From: Bacillus sp. AFS041924
GTDB lineage: Bacteria; Bacillota; Bacilli; Bacillales; Bacillaceae_G
Length of the DNA stretch: 60,414 nucleotides
Direction of reading: 5' to 3'
Assembly: GCF_002577195.1 (NCBI RefSeq)
Contig: NZ_NULG01000018.1
Location: forward strand, 8,405 to 68,818
Of this stretch, positions 35,657 to 44,297 are shown one piece after another. The notes beneath the pieces are model-generated. The model saw nothing but the letters and a program-made list of their open reading frames with translations, was not told the DNA's origin and searched no databases. The first letter of the stretch is position 1; each line of letters begins with the position of its first letter. The translations under genes were made by a program, and so were the position numbers.

Positions 35657-37165
35657 ATGAAAATTAATGAATTTATTAGTGAATTTAATAATCATCCTGT
35701 GTTATTTATTGGTACAGGTATGAGTCTTAGATATTTAAAAAATTCATATACTTGGGATGGATTACTTTCTTATATATCTAAAGAACTTAAAGGAAGTGAT
35801 GAATTTTATCTTGATTTAAAATATAAGTATCAAAATAATGGAGAATATGACTATCCAAAAATCGCAACGGATTTAGAGGCCGAATTTGATATAATATTGC
35901 AAAGAGATCGTGATGGGAAATTTAAGGATATAAATGATAAATTTTATGAAAACATTAAAAACGATATTAATATTAGTAGATTTAAATTGTACATAACAGA
36001 ATTACTTAATGAGTATTCGCTAAAAGAAGATAAGTTAGTAGAAATTAACGAATTAAAGAAAGTGAGAAAAAATATTGGATCAATAATTACTACTAATTAT
36101 GATTCTTTTATAGAAGAAGTTTTTGAATTTAAACCACTCGTAGGAAATGAGATTTTGTTAAGTAACCCATATGGTTCAGCTTATAAAATCCATGGTTGTG
36201 TTAAAGAGGCAGAAAAGATCATAATTACAGAAAAAGACTATCAAAAATTTAATGAGAAATATGAATTAATAAGAGCACAATTACTTTCGTTATTTATTCA
36301 TAGCCCTATTATATTTTTAGGATATAATTTAGGCGATAAAAATATAAAAAGTATTCTTAAAACAATTTTTACTTATATTGATACATCAACGGATATAGCA
36401 GAACAAATAAGAAGAAATTTTTTGTTAGTAGAATATGAAGAGGGTACTAATAATTTAGAAGTAGTTGAACATGATATTGATATTGAAGGTATGGCTACAA
36501 TTAGAATCAATAAGATTAAGACTGACAATTTTATCGAAATTTATAAGCATTTAGGTGAATTAAGTTTGCCAGTTTCAGCAATGGACATTAGAAAAGTTCA
36601 GAATGTAGTAAAAGAAATATATGCTGGTGGAAATATTAAGGTTAGTATTACAGAAGATATAGATAGTTTAAAGAATGGGGAAAAAGTATTGGCTATTGGA
36701 TCGTTAAAGACGATAAAATATGAGTACCACACTGCTGAAGAAATGATGAATAATTATTTTAGAATTATAGCAGAATCTAACCATCAACTATTGAAATTAG
36801 TTGAAAAGCATAGAATACAACGTGGACAATTTTTTCCGATATTTGGATTTATGAAAGTACAGCCTGAAATATCAAATTTAGAATTGCTAAAAAGTATTCA
36901 ATTAGAAAAAATAAAAACTTTAGAAAGTCTAACTGATTTTGCAGTAAGTCATACTAATATTAAGAGCATACTTGAAGATGAAAATATCTCACGTACTCGT
37001 AAAGTTACTGCCATAGTAAAAGGTGTCTTAAATGATAGGATTTCTTTAGAAGACTTAGAAATATACCTGAGAGAATATCCAATTAAGAGAGAAACTGATT
37101 ATAAAAAATTACTTTGTGTATATGACTATAAAAAATATGCAGAAGTAGAGGCAACTATTGGTTAA
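35657..37165 (+). CDS. SIR2-domain protein, probable NAD-consuming defence effector
   Basis: The 502-residue protein has an N-terminal SIR2-like domain: FIGTGMS (18-23, nucleotide loop), TTNYDSF (145-151, with Asn147 and Asp149), KIHGCVKE with the catalytic-type His179, and FLGYNLGDKNI (220-230). SIR2 proteins of defence systems (Thoeris ThsA, DSR, SIR2-HerA) deplete NAD on phage infection. The C-terminal 270 residues are not a recognised sensor; they differ from the SLOG domain of ThsA. It is the last gene of the element and ends in its own terminator, so it may work alone. GGTGGGAGG precedes the ATG. Confidence 0.75.
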   Translation: MKINEFISEFNNHPVLFIGTGMSLRYLKNSYTWDGLLSYISKELKGSDEFYLDLKYKYQNNGEYDYPKIATDLEAEFDIILQRDRDGKFKDINDKFYENIKNDINISRFKLYITELLNEYSLKEDKLVEINELKKVRKNIGSIITTNYDSFIEEVFEFKPLVGNEILLSNPYGSAYKIHGCVKEAEKIIITEKDYQKFNEKYELIRAQLLSLFIHSPIIFLGYNLGDKNIKSILKTIFTYIDTSTDIAEQIRRNFLLVEYEEGTNNLEVVEHDIDIEGMATIRINKIKTDNFIEIYKHLGELSLPVSAMDIRKVQNVVKEIYAGGNIKVSITEDIDSLKNGEKVLAIGSLKTIKYEYHTAEEMMNNYFRIIAESNHQLLKLVEKHRIQRGQFFPIFGFMKVQPEISNLELLKSIQLEKIKTLESLTDFAVSHTNIKSILEDENISRTRKVTAIVKGVLNDRISLEDLEIYLREYPIKRETDYKKLLCVYDYKKYAEVEATIG

Positions 37166-37174
37166 TAATTTTTG

Positions 37175-37207
37175 AAAAGAGTGAATGCTTTGTTCACTCT
37201 TTTGTTT
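37175..37207 (+). terminator. Terminator after the SIR2 gene
   Basis: AAAAGAGTGAA (37175-37185) pairs with TTCACTCTTTT (37193-37203). Confidence 0.8.
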
Positions 37208-37328
37208 ATAAAGAAACATAGATTAGGATGTTTAGAGATTATCTAATAGAATTGATCCAATGGTGAAAAACATTTCTTGAACTACTTGACTGAGTCTGTT
37301 GACCACTTTACAATTACAAATATAAAGA

Positions 37329-37345
37329 TAAGAAGGTTAGTGGTC
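37329..37345 (-). repeat. Sub-terminal inverted repeat, right end of the element
   Basis: These 17 bases are the exact reverse complement of 22544-22560 next to the integrase. They lie 49 bases inside attR and again take part in a hairpin (GACCACT ... AGTGGTC). Likely integrase or excisionase arm sites. Confidence 0.6.
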
Positions 37346-37393
37346 TGCAAGTCTTTTAACTTTTAAATTTCTTGAAAAACTTAAATTTACATT

Positions 37394-37470
37394 CGATTCC
37401 ATAGCTCAGCTGGGAGAGCACTACCTTGACAGGGTAGGGGTCGCTGGTTCAAGTCCAGTTGGGATCATAC
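37394..37470. repeat. attR: 77-bp direct repeat of the integrated element
   Basis: Identical to 22385-22461. Together the repeats delimit an element of about 15.0 kb. Confidence 0.9.
37395..37467 (+). tRNA. tRNA-Val (GAC), right copy
   Basis: Identical in sequence to the left copy and structurally intact. It keeps the likely native terminator downstream but has no clear promoter upstream, so it may be silent while the element is integrated. Confidence 0.9.
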
Positions 37471-37480
37471 AAATGAGAAG

Positions 37481-37519
37481 GCTCAAACCTAAGTGTATCA
37501 AGGGTTTGGGCTTTTTTTT
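37481..37519 (+). terminator. Terminator of tRNA-Val
   Basis: GCTCAAACCT (37481-37490) pairs with AGGGTTTGGGC (37501-37511) and leads into eight T residues. A diverged copy follows the tRNA relic near 57593. Confidence 0.85.
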
Positions 37520-37786
37520 GCTTCATTTGAATGTGAGTAAATACCAGGAGTGTTTGAACTCTTGAATGACTTAATCTTTCACAAACAATTTTAGGATTCT
37601 CACCCATTTGCATTAATATTGTCACATGATTGTGGTATTTTCATGCGCAATGGTGCAAATAGTATTAGCATGTAGCAGTAAAATCAACTAATCACTTTCT
37701 AAAATAACAAAAAAGTAAAAAAAGCTTATTTTTATAAATCAAAGTTGAAAAGATAAAAATGGTATGTTAAATTAAGAATATGAAAA
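37520..37786. other. Intergenic region before tetR
   Basis: No gene is seen. A possible promoter for the regulator is TTGAAA (37745) with TAAATT 17 bases on (37768). Confidence 0.4.
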
Positions 37787-37811
37787 TTGACTAAAATACA
37801 TTTTTGGTCAA
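37787..37811. promoter_or_regulatory. TetR operator 1
   Basis: A 25-bp imperfect palindrome beginning TTGAC and ending GGTCAA, just upstream of the tetR start. A site of the same length and the same ends lies before the next gene at 38432-38456. Confidence 0.6.
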
Positions 37812-37834
37812 TTAGTCAAAGGGGGTGTAATACG

Positions 37835-38407
37835 TTGAGTACAAGTAAAAAGAAAGGTATTTTAGAGGCAGCGACAAGATCTTTTGGAACATTTGGTTAT
37901 AAAGCTACAACAATGAGTCAAATTGCAAAGCAAGCAAATGTTGGAAAAGGAACGATCTACACATTTTTCAAAAATAAAGAAGAATTATTTGATGAAATCA
38001 TCGATAATCTAATTTTAGATATGAAAAGTGTAGCGGAAAATGCCATTTGTGATTCTGATTCTTTTATTACCCAAGTTCATAAAGGAATCGAAACAATTAC
38101 GGAATTTCAAAAAGAACATGATTTAACGATTAAACTTCTTCAAGAACAACGCGAAATTGGAACAATTGAGGTCCATGACGCAATTAAGAGAATTAACAAT
38201 GTGATTATTCAATATCTTAAGCGTAAGATTGAAGAAGCGAATAATCGAAATGAAATCGTTCAATGTGATGCAGAAATCACTGCTGTAGTCTTATACAGGT
38301 TGTATACAACACTAACAATTGAATGGAGCAGAGATCACGAGCCTCTGGATAAGCAACGTATTACCGAACTATTTAATTTCTATATTTTAAATGGATTGTC
38401 AAAATGA
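37835..38407 (+). CDS. TetR-family transcriptional regulator
   Basis: A 191-residue repressor with the TetR N-terminal HTH: ILEAATRSFGTFGYKATTMSQIAKQANVGKGTIYTFFKNKEELF (about 9-52). The helical C-terminal domain should bind an unknown ligand. TTG at 37835 after GGGGGTG is the best start; the longer frame from 37787 would run through the operator. It lies 77 bases before a YhgE/Pip gene and shares its operator, the standard arrangement of a repressor controlling an envelope protein and itself. Confidence 0.85.
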   Translation: MSTSKKKGILEAATRSFGTFGYKATTMSQIAKQANVGKGTIYTFFKNKEELFDEIIDNLILDMKSVAENAICDSDSFITQVHKGIETITEFQKEHDLTIKLLQEQREIGTIEVHDAIKRINNVIIQYLKRKIEEANNRNEIVQCDAEITAVVLYRLYTTLTIEWSRDHEPLDKQRITELFNFYILNGLSK

Positions 38408-38431
38408 TAATCCATTTTTAAATAAATAAAA

Positions 38432-38456
38432 TTGACCATTTGAACAATATGGTCAA
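38432..38456. promoter_or_regulatory. TetR operator 2
   Basis: A 25-bp palindrome (TTGACCAT ... ATATGGTCAA) between tetR and the YhgE gene, with the same length and ends as operator 1. Confidence 0.65.
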
Positions 38457-38484
38457 TTGTTCAATTCAAGAAGGAGAGAGAGAC

Positions 38485-40863
38485 GTGTTTTCACAATTTG
38501 GAAAAGAATTAAGTCATATTGTACGAAACAAAAAGCTTATAATTCCAGTGATTGCAGTATTGTTAGTGCCATTATTGTATAGTGGAATGTTTTTATGGGC
38601 TTTTTGGAATCCGTACGGAAGTTTAAAGAAATTACCAGTAGCAGTTGTAAATTTAGATAAAGGAACAACAGTTGATGGAAAGTCTTTAAACATAGGAAAA
38701 GATTTTGTTAAGAATCTTAAAACAGATCACAATTTCAAATGGAAGTTTGTTAGCAATGAAAAGGCTTTGAAAGGTTTGAAAAATCAAGAATATTATATGG
38801 CAGTTCGTATTCCTGAAAACTTTTCAAAAAACGCTGCTTCTGTTTCTGAAAAAAATCCAAAACATTTAACAATGGAATATATTCCAAATGAAGGATTCAA
38901 TTTTCTATCAGCACAAATCGGAAATTCTGCATCTGAAAAAGTAAAAGAAAAAATTTCTAATACAATTACTCGAAACTATGTAGAAACGATTTACGATAGT
39001 ATTGGCGAATTAACTGGTGGAATTGCTCAAGCAAGTGATGGGTCATCAAAATTAGATAAAGGTGTTGGAACTGCTAAGGATGGTTCTGAGAAACTTTCAA
39101 ATGGACTTAAACTATTAGCAGGTAAATCAGTTGAATTAAAAGAAGGTGTTAGTAAATTAAATGATGGTTCTCAAAAAGAGAAAAATGGTTTAGTAGCATA
39201 CACAAATGGTGTAGGACAATTATCTCAAGGGATTAACCAACTTCATAATGGTGTAGGACCTCTTTCAAAAGGTGTAAGTGACTTAAATGCTGGAGCGTCT
39301 AAGTTAAATACTGGTATGAATTCTCTGTCAAATGGTTTAGATCAATTATATTCAGCAAACGGTCAACTACTTGACGGCTCAAAACAAGTGTTAGGCGGGT
39401 TAAATGAATTAAACGGAAATCTTCCTCAATTAAAAGCCGGTACTCAACAATTAGCAGATGGGGCAAATTCATTATCAACTAATTTAACTACATGGCAAAA
39501 TAAGGCGAATGAGGCGAAAATAGGAGCTAGCCAAGTAGCTGACGGGCTATCTCAATTACAGAAAGAAATAGCACCATTATTATCCTCATTACCTAAGGAA
39601 CAACAAGATGCTTATAATGCAAAAATCGAAGCGTTAGTTTCAGGTAGTAAGCAGGTTGCAAGTGGAGTAGGTGATTTATCATCTGCAGCAGGGCAACTAG
39701 GCCAAGGTGGTAAGCAAGTAGCAGCAGGAGCGACTACTTTAAATGAAAAAAGTAATGAACTTGAAGCAGGTGTAGGTAAATTAACTGCTGGTCAAACAAA
39801 ATTGACAAATGGATTAACTCAATTTGGTGAAAAACTCGGAGAAGCAAATAATGGTGGAAAACAGCTTGCTACAGGAACTCAAGCATTAGCAAGTGGAACA
39901 AATAAACTGTCGGAAAACTCACCAACATTACTGGCTGGTATTAATCAATTAAATGATGGAGCAAATAAATTAAGTAGTAATTCACCAAAATTAGTAGATG
40001 GTATGATTCAAATTGCAGGTGGAATAGGTCAAATAAGCGACAATACACCAGCGTTAGAAAATGGTGTGAATCAACTGGCGGATGGATCAAATCAACTGAA
40101 CAGCGGATTAGGAAAAATTAAGGATGGATCACATGAGTTATCAACAAAATTAGGTGATGCGAAAGAGGAAACAAAAGATGTTGGTGTAAATAATAAACAA
40201 TTAGATATGTATTCAAATCCAGTTAAATTGAAAAAAGAAAGTATGAATGAAGTTCCTAACTATGGAACAGGTTTCACACCATACTTCCTTTCAATGGGAT
40301 TATATGTAGGTGGTCTATTGATGTCGGTTGTTTACCCAATGAGAGCTGCTGCATCACGTCCTAAAAATGCTTTTGCTTGGTTTATCGGAAAAACAGGTAT
40401 TTTAATTGTGGTAGGAATCATACAATCAGTTGTTGCAAGTGTTGCTTTAATAGGTATATTAGGTCTAGAAGTTAAATCTTTACCTTACTATTTATTAATT
40501 AGTCTTGTTTCAAGTTTCGCGTTTTTAGCATTAATTCAATTTTTAGTAACTGTTTTTGGAGAACCAGGAAGATTCCTTGCTATTATTGCGTTAATTTTAC
40601 AGCTAACAACAAGCGCTGGTACATTCCCATTGGAACTAGTTCCGAAATTCTTACAACACTTTAATGCGATTTTACCAATGACATATACTGTTCAAGCATT
40701 TAAGGTAGTTATTTCCACTGGAGACTATAGCTTAATGTGGCATAATGTAATGATCTTATTAGGCTTTATTGTCTTATTTAGTGTATTATCTTTAGCATAT
40801 TTTGCGGTAGCTTTTAAAAAGCAATACGGAAGTGGAATGGATCAAAATACTGTAGAAGCATAA
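38485..40863 (+). CDS. YhgE/Pip-family membrane protein
   Basis: A 792-residue protein with one N-terminal transmembrane helix (about 20-42) and the YhgE/Pip start motif (LPVAVVNLDKG, near 52). A long extracellular helical region (about 180-590) contains many repeats of the LxxGxxQLxxG type, and five helices follow at the C-terminus (about 610-780, ABC-2 type). Family members include the phage infection protein and EsaA-like parts of type VII secretion. GTG at 38485, eight bases after AAGGAG, is preferred to an upstream TTG inside the operator. It is probably repressed by the adjacent TetR protein. Confidence 0.85.
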   Translation: MFSQFGKELSHIVRNKKLIIPVIAVLLVPLLYSGMFLWAFWNPYGSLKKLPVAVVNLDKGTTVDGKSLNIGKDFVKNLKTDHNFKWKFVSNEKALKGLKNQEYYMAVRIPENFSKNAASVSEKNPKHLTMEYIPNEGFNFLSAQIGNSASEKVKEKISNTITRNYVETIYDSIGELTGGIAQASDGSSKLDKGVGTAKDGSEKLSNGLKLLAGKSVELKEGVSKLNDGSQKEKNGLVAYTNGVGQLSQGINQLHNGVGPLSKGVSDLNAGASKLNTGMNSLSNGLDQLYSANGQLLDGSKQVLGGLNELNGNLPQLKAGTQQLADGANSLSTNLTTWQNKANEAKIGASQVADGLSQLQKEIAPLLSSLPKEQQDAYNAKIEALVSGSKQVASGVGDLSSAAGQLGQGGKQVAAGATTLNEKSNELEAGVGKLTAGQTKLTNGLTQFGEKLGEANNGGKQLATGTQALASGTNKLSENSPTLLAGINQLNDGANKLSSNSPKLVDGMIQIAGGIGQISDNTPALENGVNQLADGSNQLNSGLGKIKDGSHELSTKLGDAKEETKDVGVNNKQLDMYSNPVKLKKESMNEVPNYGTGFTPYFLSMGLYVGGLLMSVVYPMRAAASRPKNAFAWFIGKTGILIVVGIIQSVVASVALIGILGLEVKSLPYYLLISLVSSFAFLALIQFLVTVFGEPGRFLAIIALILQLTTSAGTFPLELVPKFLQHFNAILPMTYTVQAFKVVISTGDYSLMWHNVMILLGFIVLFSVLSLAYFAVAFKKQYGSGMDQNTVEA

Positions 40864-41195
40864 TTAATCAAGCGACATGTAGCATTTGCTATGTGTCGTA
40901 TTTTACGTAGTTGAGGTAAACATTGTTCTATGGCAACAATGTTTACGATTGCTGGATAATAAACGTTTTTCTTCTAGTGGTAAATAATTTTTTCAGTCAA
41001 TATATCTTGGCATAAAATAGTGAATCCTGAATGAATTATCATTTGTTTAACGTATATATAAATTAAACAATCAGTTTCCTATTACACCAATCACCCTACC
41101 TCATGAAAAAAACTTTTCGATTGCACATAAATTGCACTGACATATTAGAAACAATAGAATTAATAGATTTATGATGAATAAAATTTCATCGACTG
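40864..41195. other. Gene-free stretch
   Basis: AT-rich DNA after the YhgE gene, without a supported gene. Confidence 0.4.
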
Positions 41196-41303
41196 TTTGA
41201 TTTACTGGACTCTATTGACCTAAAATATTCATAAATACTGAATTATAATCGTACTCTGTAATTGAAAGGGTAGGGGTCGCTGGTTGGCTTCCAGTTGGGA
41301 TCA
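41196..41303 (+). pseudogene. Degenerate tRNA-Val copy A
   Basis: 41262-41303 matches the anticodon-to-3' half of tRNA-Val(GAC), including GGGTAGGGGTCGCTGGTT and GTTGGGATCATAC, but the 5' half is replaced by unrelated sequence. The 66 bases upstream are shared with the second relic at 57472. A hairpin terminator follows at 41310-41332. Confidence 0.75.
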
Positions 41304-41309
41304 TACCTA

Positions 41310-41337
41310 AACCTCTTGTATATCAAGAGGTTTTTTG
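41310..41337 (+). terminator. Terminator after tRNA relic A
   Basis: AACCTCTTG (41310-41318) pairs with CAAGAGGTT (41324-41332), followed by a T-run. Confidence 0.8.
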
Positions 41338-41425
41338 TTTTATAACAGAATTTTATTGTTGGCGAAACAGTTTTATGGGGCAGAATTGGGGCAGAAAAAC
41401 TTTATTGATTTAAAAATTAGTATAT

Positions 41426-41460
41426 TTTCTTATTCAACTAAATGTCAGTTGAATAAGAAA
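41426..41460. repeat. Perfect 14-bp inverted repeat
   Basis: TTTCTTATTCAACT (41426-41439) and its exact complement (41447-41460) enclose a 7-base loop. No T-run follows, so it is not a normal terminator. It lies just before a micro-ORF. Confidence 0.7.
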
Positions 41461-41474
41461 GGAAAAAAATTCAT

Positions 41475-41579
41475 TTGAAAATCTATGGATTTTTAAATGA
41501 AAAAGATAAGAAATCCTTTTGTAATGAAGATTTCATCCTATTCGTTGAATTTGAAAAAGAAAATTGGAATTTAAATTAA
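41475..41579 (+). CDS. Possible 34-residue micro-ORF
   Basis: From TTG at 41475 (AAAGGAA about 10 bases upstream) the frame reads MKIYGFLNEKDKKSFCNEDF and ends FVEFEKENWNLN before TAA, directly followed by a strong terminator at 41585. The coherent composition and gene-like surroundings suggest a real small gene or the end of a lost one. No family is recognised. Confidence 0.35.
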   Translation: MKIYGFLNEKDKKSFCNEDFILFVEFEKENWNLN

Positions 41580-41584
41580 AGTTT

Positions 41585-41612
41585 AAAAAGCTAACTAATC
41601 TGTTAGCTTTTT
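41585..41612 (+). terminator. Terminator after the micro-ORF
   Basis: AAAAAGCTAAC (41585-41595) pairs with GTTAGCTTTTT (41602-41612). Confidence 0.85.
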
Positions 41613-41650
41613 ATTTGTGTTTTATTTTTAAAATAATCATTTTCCGCTAA

Positions 41651-41696
41651 ATCTTTATTTAATCTTTATCTCATCTTCATCTCATTAGGTTACACT
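41651..41696 (+). promoter_or_regulatory. Response-regulator sites (three 11-bp direct repeats) and promoter of the ABC permeases
   Basis: ATCTTTATTTA, ATCTTTATCTC and ATCTTCATCTC follow each other without gaps (41651-41683). Seven bases later TACACT (41691-41696) can serve as -10. Similar arrays with the same seven-base gap stand before the genes at 46336 and 47972. OmpR/PhoB-family regulators bind 11-bp direct repeats in this way. Confidence 0.65.
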
Positions 41697-41743
41697 TCTT
41701 TCGAAAAAGAATTAATTACTCAATTATAGAAAGAAGTGAGTGC

Positions 41744-42616
41744 ATGAAAATTCGTAATCAATTAAATAACGACGGTAGGGTTGTAGCATTTTTCTTATTA
41801 CCGAGTTTGATTGGTTTTTCCCTTTTTTATTTAATCCCATTTGTAATGGGTACGATCTATTCATTTAAAGATGGTGCGGTTGGGGGTTCATATGTTGGTC
41901 TTTTCAATTATAAAGAACTATTAGCAAGTGCTTCATTTTTAAAGGCAGCATCAAACACCTTTTGGTTTACGACGATTAATGTCCCGCTTGTGATCGGCAT
42001 TTCTTTACTTCTAGCACTTTGCTTGCATCAAAGTGTACTGTTTAAAAATGTTATTATTAGTTCATTCATCTTACCAATTGTTGTACCAGTCGCATCGATT
42101 GTTATGCTATGGCAAATATTATTTGATTGGAACGGTACATTTAATTCATGGTTGGTGAATTTAGGGTTTGCGCAAATCGATTGGATGAAATCAGATTGGT
42201 CGATCGCTGTTGTATCAGTTGTTTATTTATGGAAAAACATTGGTTACAACATGATCATATTCTTGGCAGGTCTTCAAAATATACCAAAAGATTACTATGA
42301 GATAGCCGACATAGAAGGTGCAGGTCGTTTCTTTAAATTTAGACAGATTACGTTAGTTTACTTAACGCCAACAATGTTTTTTGTACTTTTAATGAGCATT
42401 ATTAACTCCTTCAAAGTATTCCGTGAAACTTATCTAATCGCCGGAGACTATCCTTTTGATCGAATTTATATGATTCAGCACTATATGAACAATATGTTTG
42501 CTTCATTAAATGTTCAGAAACTAACCGCTGCTGCCTCATTAATGGTCATTTGTATTTTAATTTTAGTGTTTGTTTTCTTCGTAATTGAACGTCGTTATCG
42601 AAAGTTTATGAGTTAG
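41744..42616 (+). CDS. ABC sugar transporter permease, MalF/CUT1 type
   Basis: A 290-residue inner membrane protein with six hydrophobic helices and the permease EAA loop (YYEIADIEGAGRFFKFRQI, about 186-204) that contacts the ATPase. It fits the UgpA/MalF class of carbohydrate permeases. It forms a pair with the next gene, nine bases downstream. No ATPase gene is present in this cluster, so a shared one such as MsmX is probably used. Confidence 0.88.
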   Translation: MKIRNQLNNDGRVVAFFLLPSLIGFSLFYLIPFVMGTIYSFKDGAVGGSYVGLFNYKELLASASFLKAASNTFWFTTINVPLVIGISLLLALCLHQSVLFKNVIISSFILPIVVPVASIVMLWQILFDWNGTFNSWLVNLGFAQIDWMKSDWSIAVVSVVYLWKNIGYNMIIFLAGLQNIPKDYYEIADIEGAGRFFKFRQITLVYLTPTMFFVLLMSIINSFKVFRETYLIAGDYPFDRIYMIQHYMNNMFASLNVQKLTAAASLMVICILILVFVFFVIERRYRKFMS

Positions 42617-42634
42617 AAATGAGAGGTGAAGAGG

Positions 42635-43534
42635 ATGAGAAGAAATACTTTAATTCGTAAATGGATATTAACCTTTTTCTTATTGTGTATAGCAGCAATG
42701 ATGGTTTTTCCAATAGTTTTTACATTATCAAATTCTTTTATGACAGAGAAAGAAATTAGCCAAAGCTATCCATCAGATAGTGAACTTCAACAAGATAACA
42801 TTGCACAAAAAGTGTCTTTCGTCCATTTGGACTTGATACCTGAAAAGTTCTCGTTTGAACAATATAAAGGATTCTTTGACAAGAAACAATCATTCATTGA
42901 CAAAGAACAATCAAATATGAAATTTTATGGGAATTCAGTATTAATGGTATTCCCAATCATACTAGGGCAACTGATTGTTGCGTCACTTGCGGCATATGTT
43001 TTCGGAAAGCTAAAGTTTAAAGGAAGAGATCCGCTATTTTTGGTGTATATGGTTACCATGTTGATGCCTTTTCAAGTAACACTTGTTCCGAATTATATTA
43101 TTGCGGATAAGTTAGGGCTTTTAAATAGCTTTGGCGCGATTATCTTTCCTGGCGTTTTTGGTGCATTTGGCGTATTTATGCTCAGACAATTCGTCATGAC
43201 GATTCCTTATTCAATTGTCGAAGCTGCAAAAATAGATGGGGCAGGTCACTTTAAAATCTTTATAAAGATCATATTACCGTTAATTCGCCCAGGACTTGCA
43301 GCGCTAGTCGTTTTATTATTCGCAGATTATTGGAACATGGTTGAACAACCGCTTATTTTTCTAGATGATCCATCAAAATTTCCATTGTCTCTTTATTTAT
43401 CTCAAATTATAGAAGAAACAAGAGGGATCAGTTTTGCTGCATCCATTCTTTATATGGCACCAATGTTGTTGATTTTTGTATTCACAAAAAAATATTTAAT
43501 CAAAGGAATTCAGTTATCAGGAGCAAAGGATTAA
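42635..43534 (+). CDS. ABC sugar transporter permease, MalG/CUT1 type
   Basis: A 299-residue permease with six helices and the EAA loop IVEAAKIDGAGHFKIFIKIILP (about 198-219). A longer than usual periplasm-type loop (about 38-95) lies after the first helix. The ATG at 42635 follows AGAGGTGA; the GTG at 42626 overlaps that site. It partners the preceding permease and, presumably, the lipoprotein encoded at 46336. Confidence 0.88.
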   Translation: MRRNTLIRKWILTFFLLCIAAMMVFPIVFTLSNSFMTEKEISQSYPSDSELQQDNIAQKVSFVHLDLIPEKFSFEQYKGFFDKKQSFIDKEQSNMKFYGNSVLMVFPIILGQLIVASLAAYVFGKLKFKGRDPLFLVYMVTMLMPFQVTLVPNYIIADKLGLLNSFGAIIFPGVFGAFGVFMLRQFVMTIPYSIVEAAKIDGAGHFKIFIKIILPLIRPGLAALVVLLFADYWNMVEQPLIFLDDPSKFPLSLYLSQIIEETRGISFAASILYMAPMLLIFVFTKKYLIKGIQLSGAKD

Positions 43535-43616
43535 TGGGTACATCACTAATTAATAAAATTCCATGTTGGATAAAATAAAGGTATGGGAGAGCATAGAAAG
43601 CGAGCGTGGATAGATC

Positions 43617-44297
43617 ATGCCATACAAAATCTTAATCGTTGAAGATGAAACGATTTTACGTGAAATAGTGAAAGATTATTTAGAAAATGAAGGTCATGAA
43701 GTAATTGAGGCCATCGATGGAGTACAAGCATTGGAATTGTTTCAAGAACAAAATTTTCATCTCATTATTCTTGATATTATGTTACCGAAAGTTGATGGGT
43801 GGGCGGTTTGTAGAAGAATCAGGAAGACTTCAAATGTTCCAATCATCATGTTAACTGCACGGGTGGATGAAGATGATACACTTCTAGGTTTTGAGTTAGG
43901 TGCGGATGACTATGTTACAAAGCCTTATAGTCCACCAATTTTGCTTGCAAGAGTCAAACGGTTACTTGAGAGTAGATATAAAATGAATGAGCAGTCTAAA
44001 CTTACCTTAACAAGAAATGGTATTTCAGTAGAGTTTGCTACACGGAAAGTCAAAATTGATGGAAATGCTATCAATTTAACCCATACTGAATTTGAAATAT
44101 TAACTTATTTAATGCAAAACCAGGGGATCGTAATTACAAGGGAACAACTCGTGCAAAAGGTTTGGGGCTATGACTACAATGGTGATGATCGAACAATTAA
44201 TACACATATCCGTAATTTACGGACGAAATTAGGCAGTAAATCAAAACTGATTTCAACGATTATTCGAACAGGTTATAAGTTTGAGGAAACCGTATGA
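43617..44297 (+). CDS. OmpR-family response regulator
   Basis: A 226-residue two-domain regulator. The receiver has the acidic pair in VEDE, the phospho-acceptor Asp in LIILDIMLP (near 53), Thr in MLTAR and Lys in VTKPY. The C-terminal winged helix (about 125-226) has the recognition-helix region QKVWGYDYNGDDRTINTHIRNLR. It overlaps the kinase gene by four bases (ATGA). Its likely targets are the 11-bp direct repeats before four genes in this region. The ribosome-binding site is weak. Confidence 0.92.
   Translation: MPYKILIVEDETILREIVKDYLENEGHEVIEAIDGVQALELFQEQNFHLIILDIMLPKVDGWAVCRRIRKTSNVPIIMLTARVDEDDTLLGFELGADDYVTKPYSPPILLARVKRLLESRYKMNEQSKLTLTRNGISVEFATRKVKIDGNAINLTHTEFEILTYLMQNQGIVITREQLVQKVWGYDYNGDDRTINTHIRNLRTKLGSKSKLISTIIRTGYKFEETV

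Noticed and set aside
35657-37165. SIR2 gene as Thoeris ThsA
   Set aside because: There is no TIR-domain ThsB gene nearby and the C-terminus lacks a recognisable SLOG domain.
22385-37470. Prophage
   Set aside because: No capsid, tail, terminase or lysis genes are present; only an integrase and resolvases.
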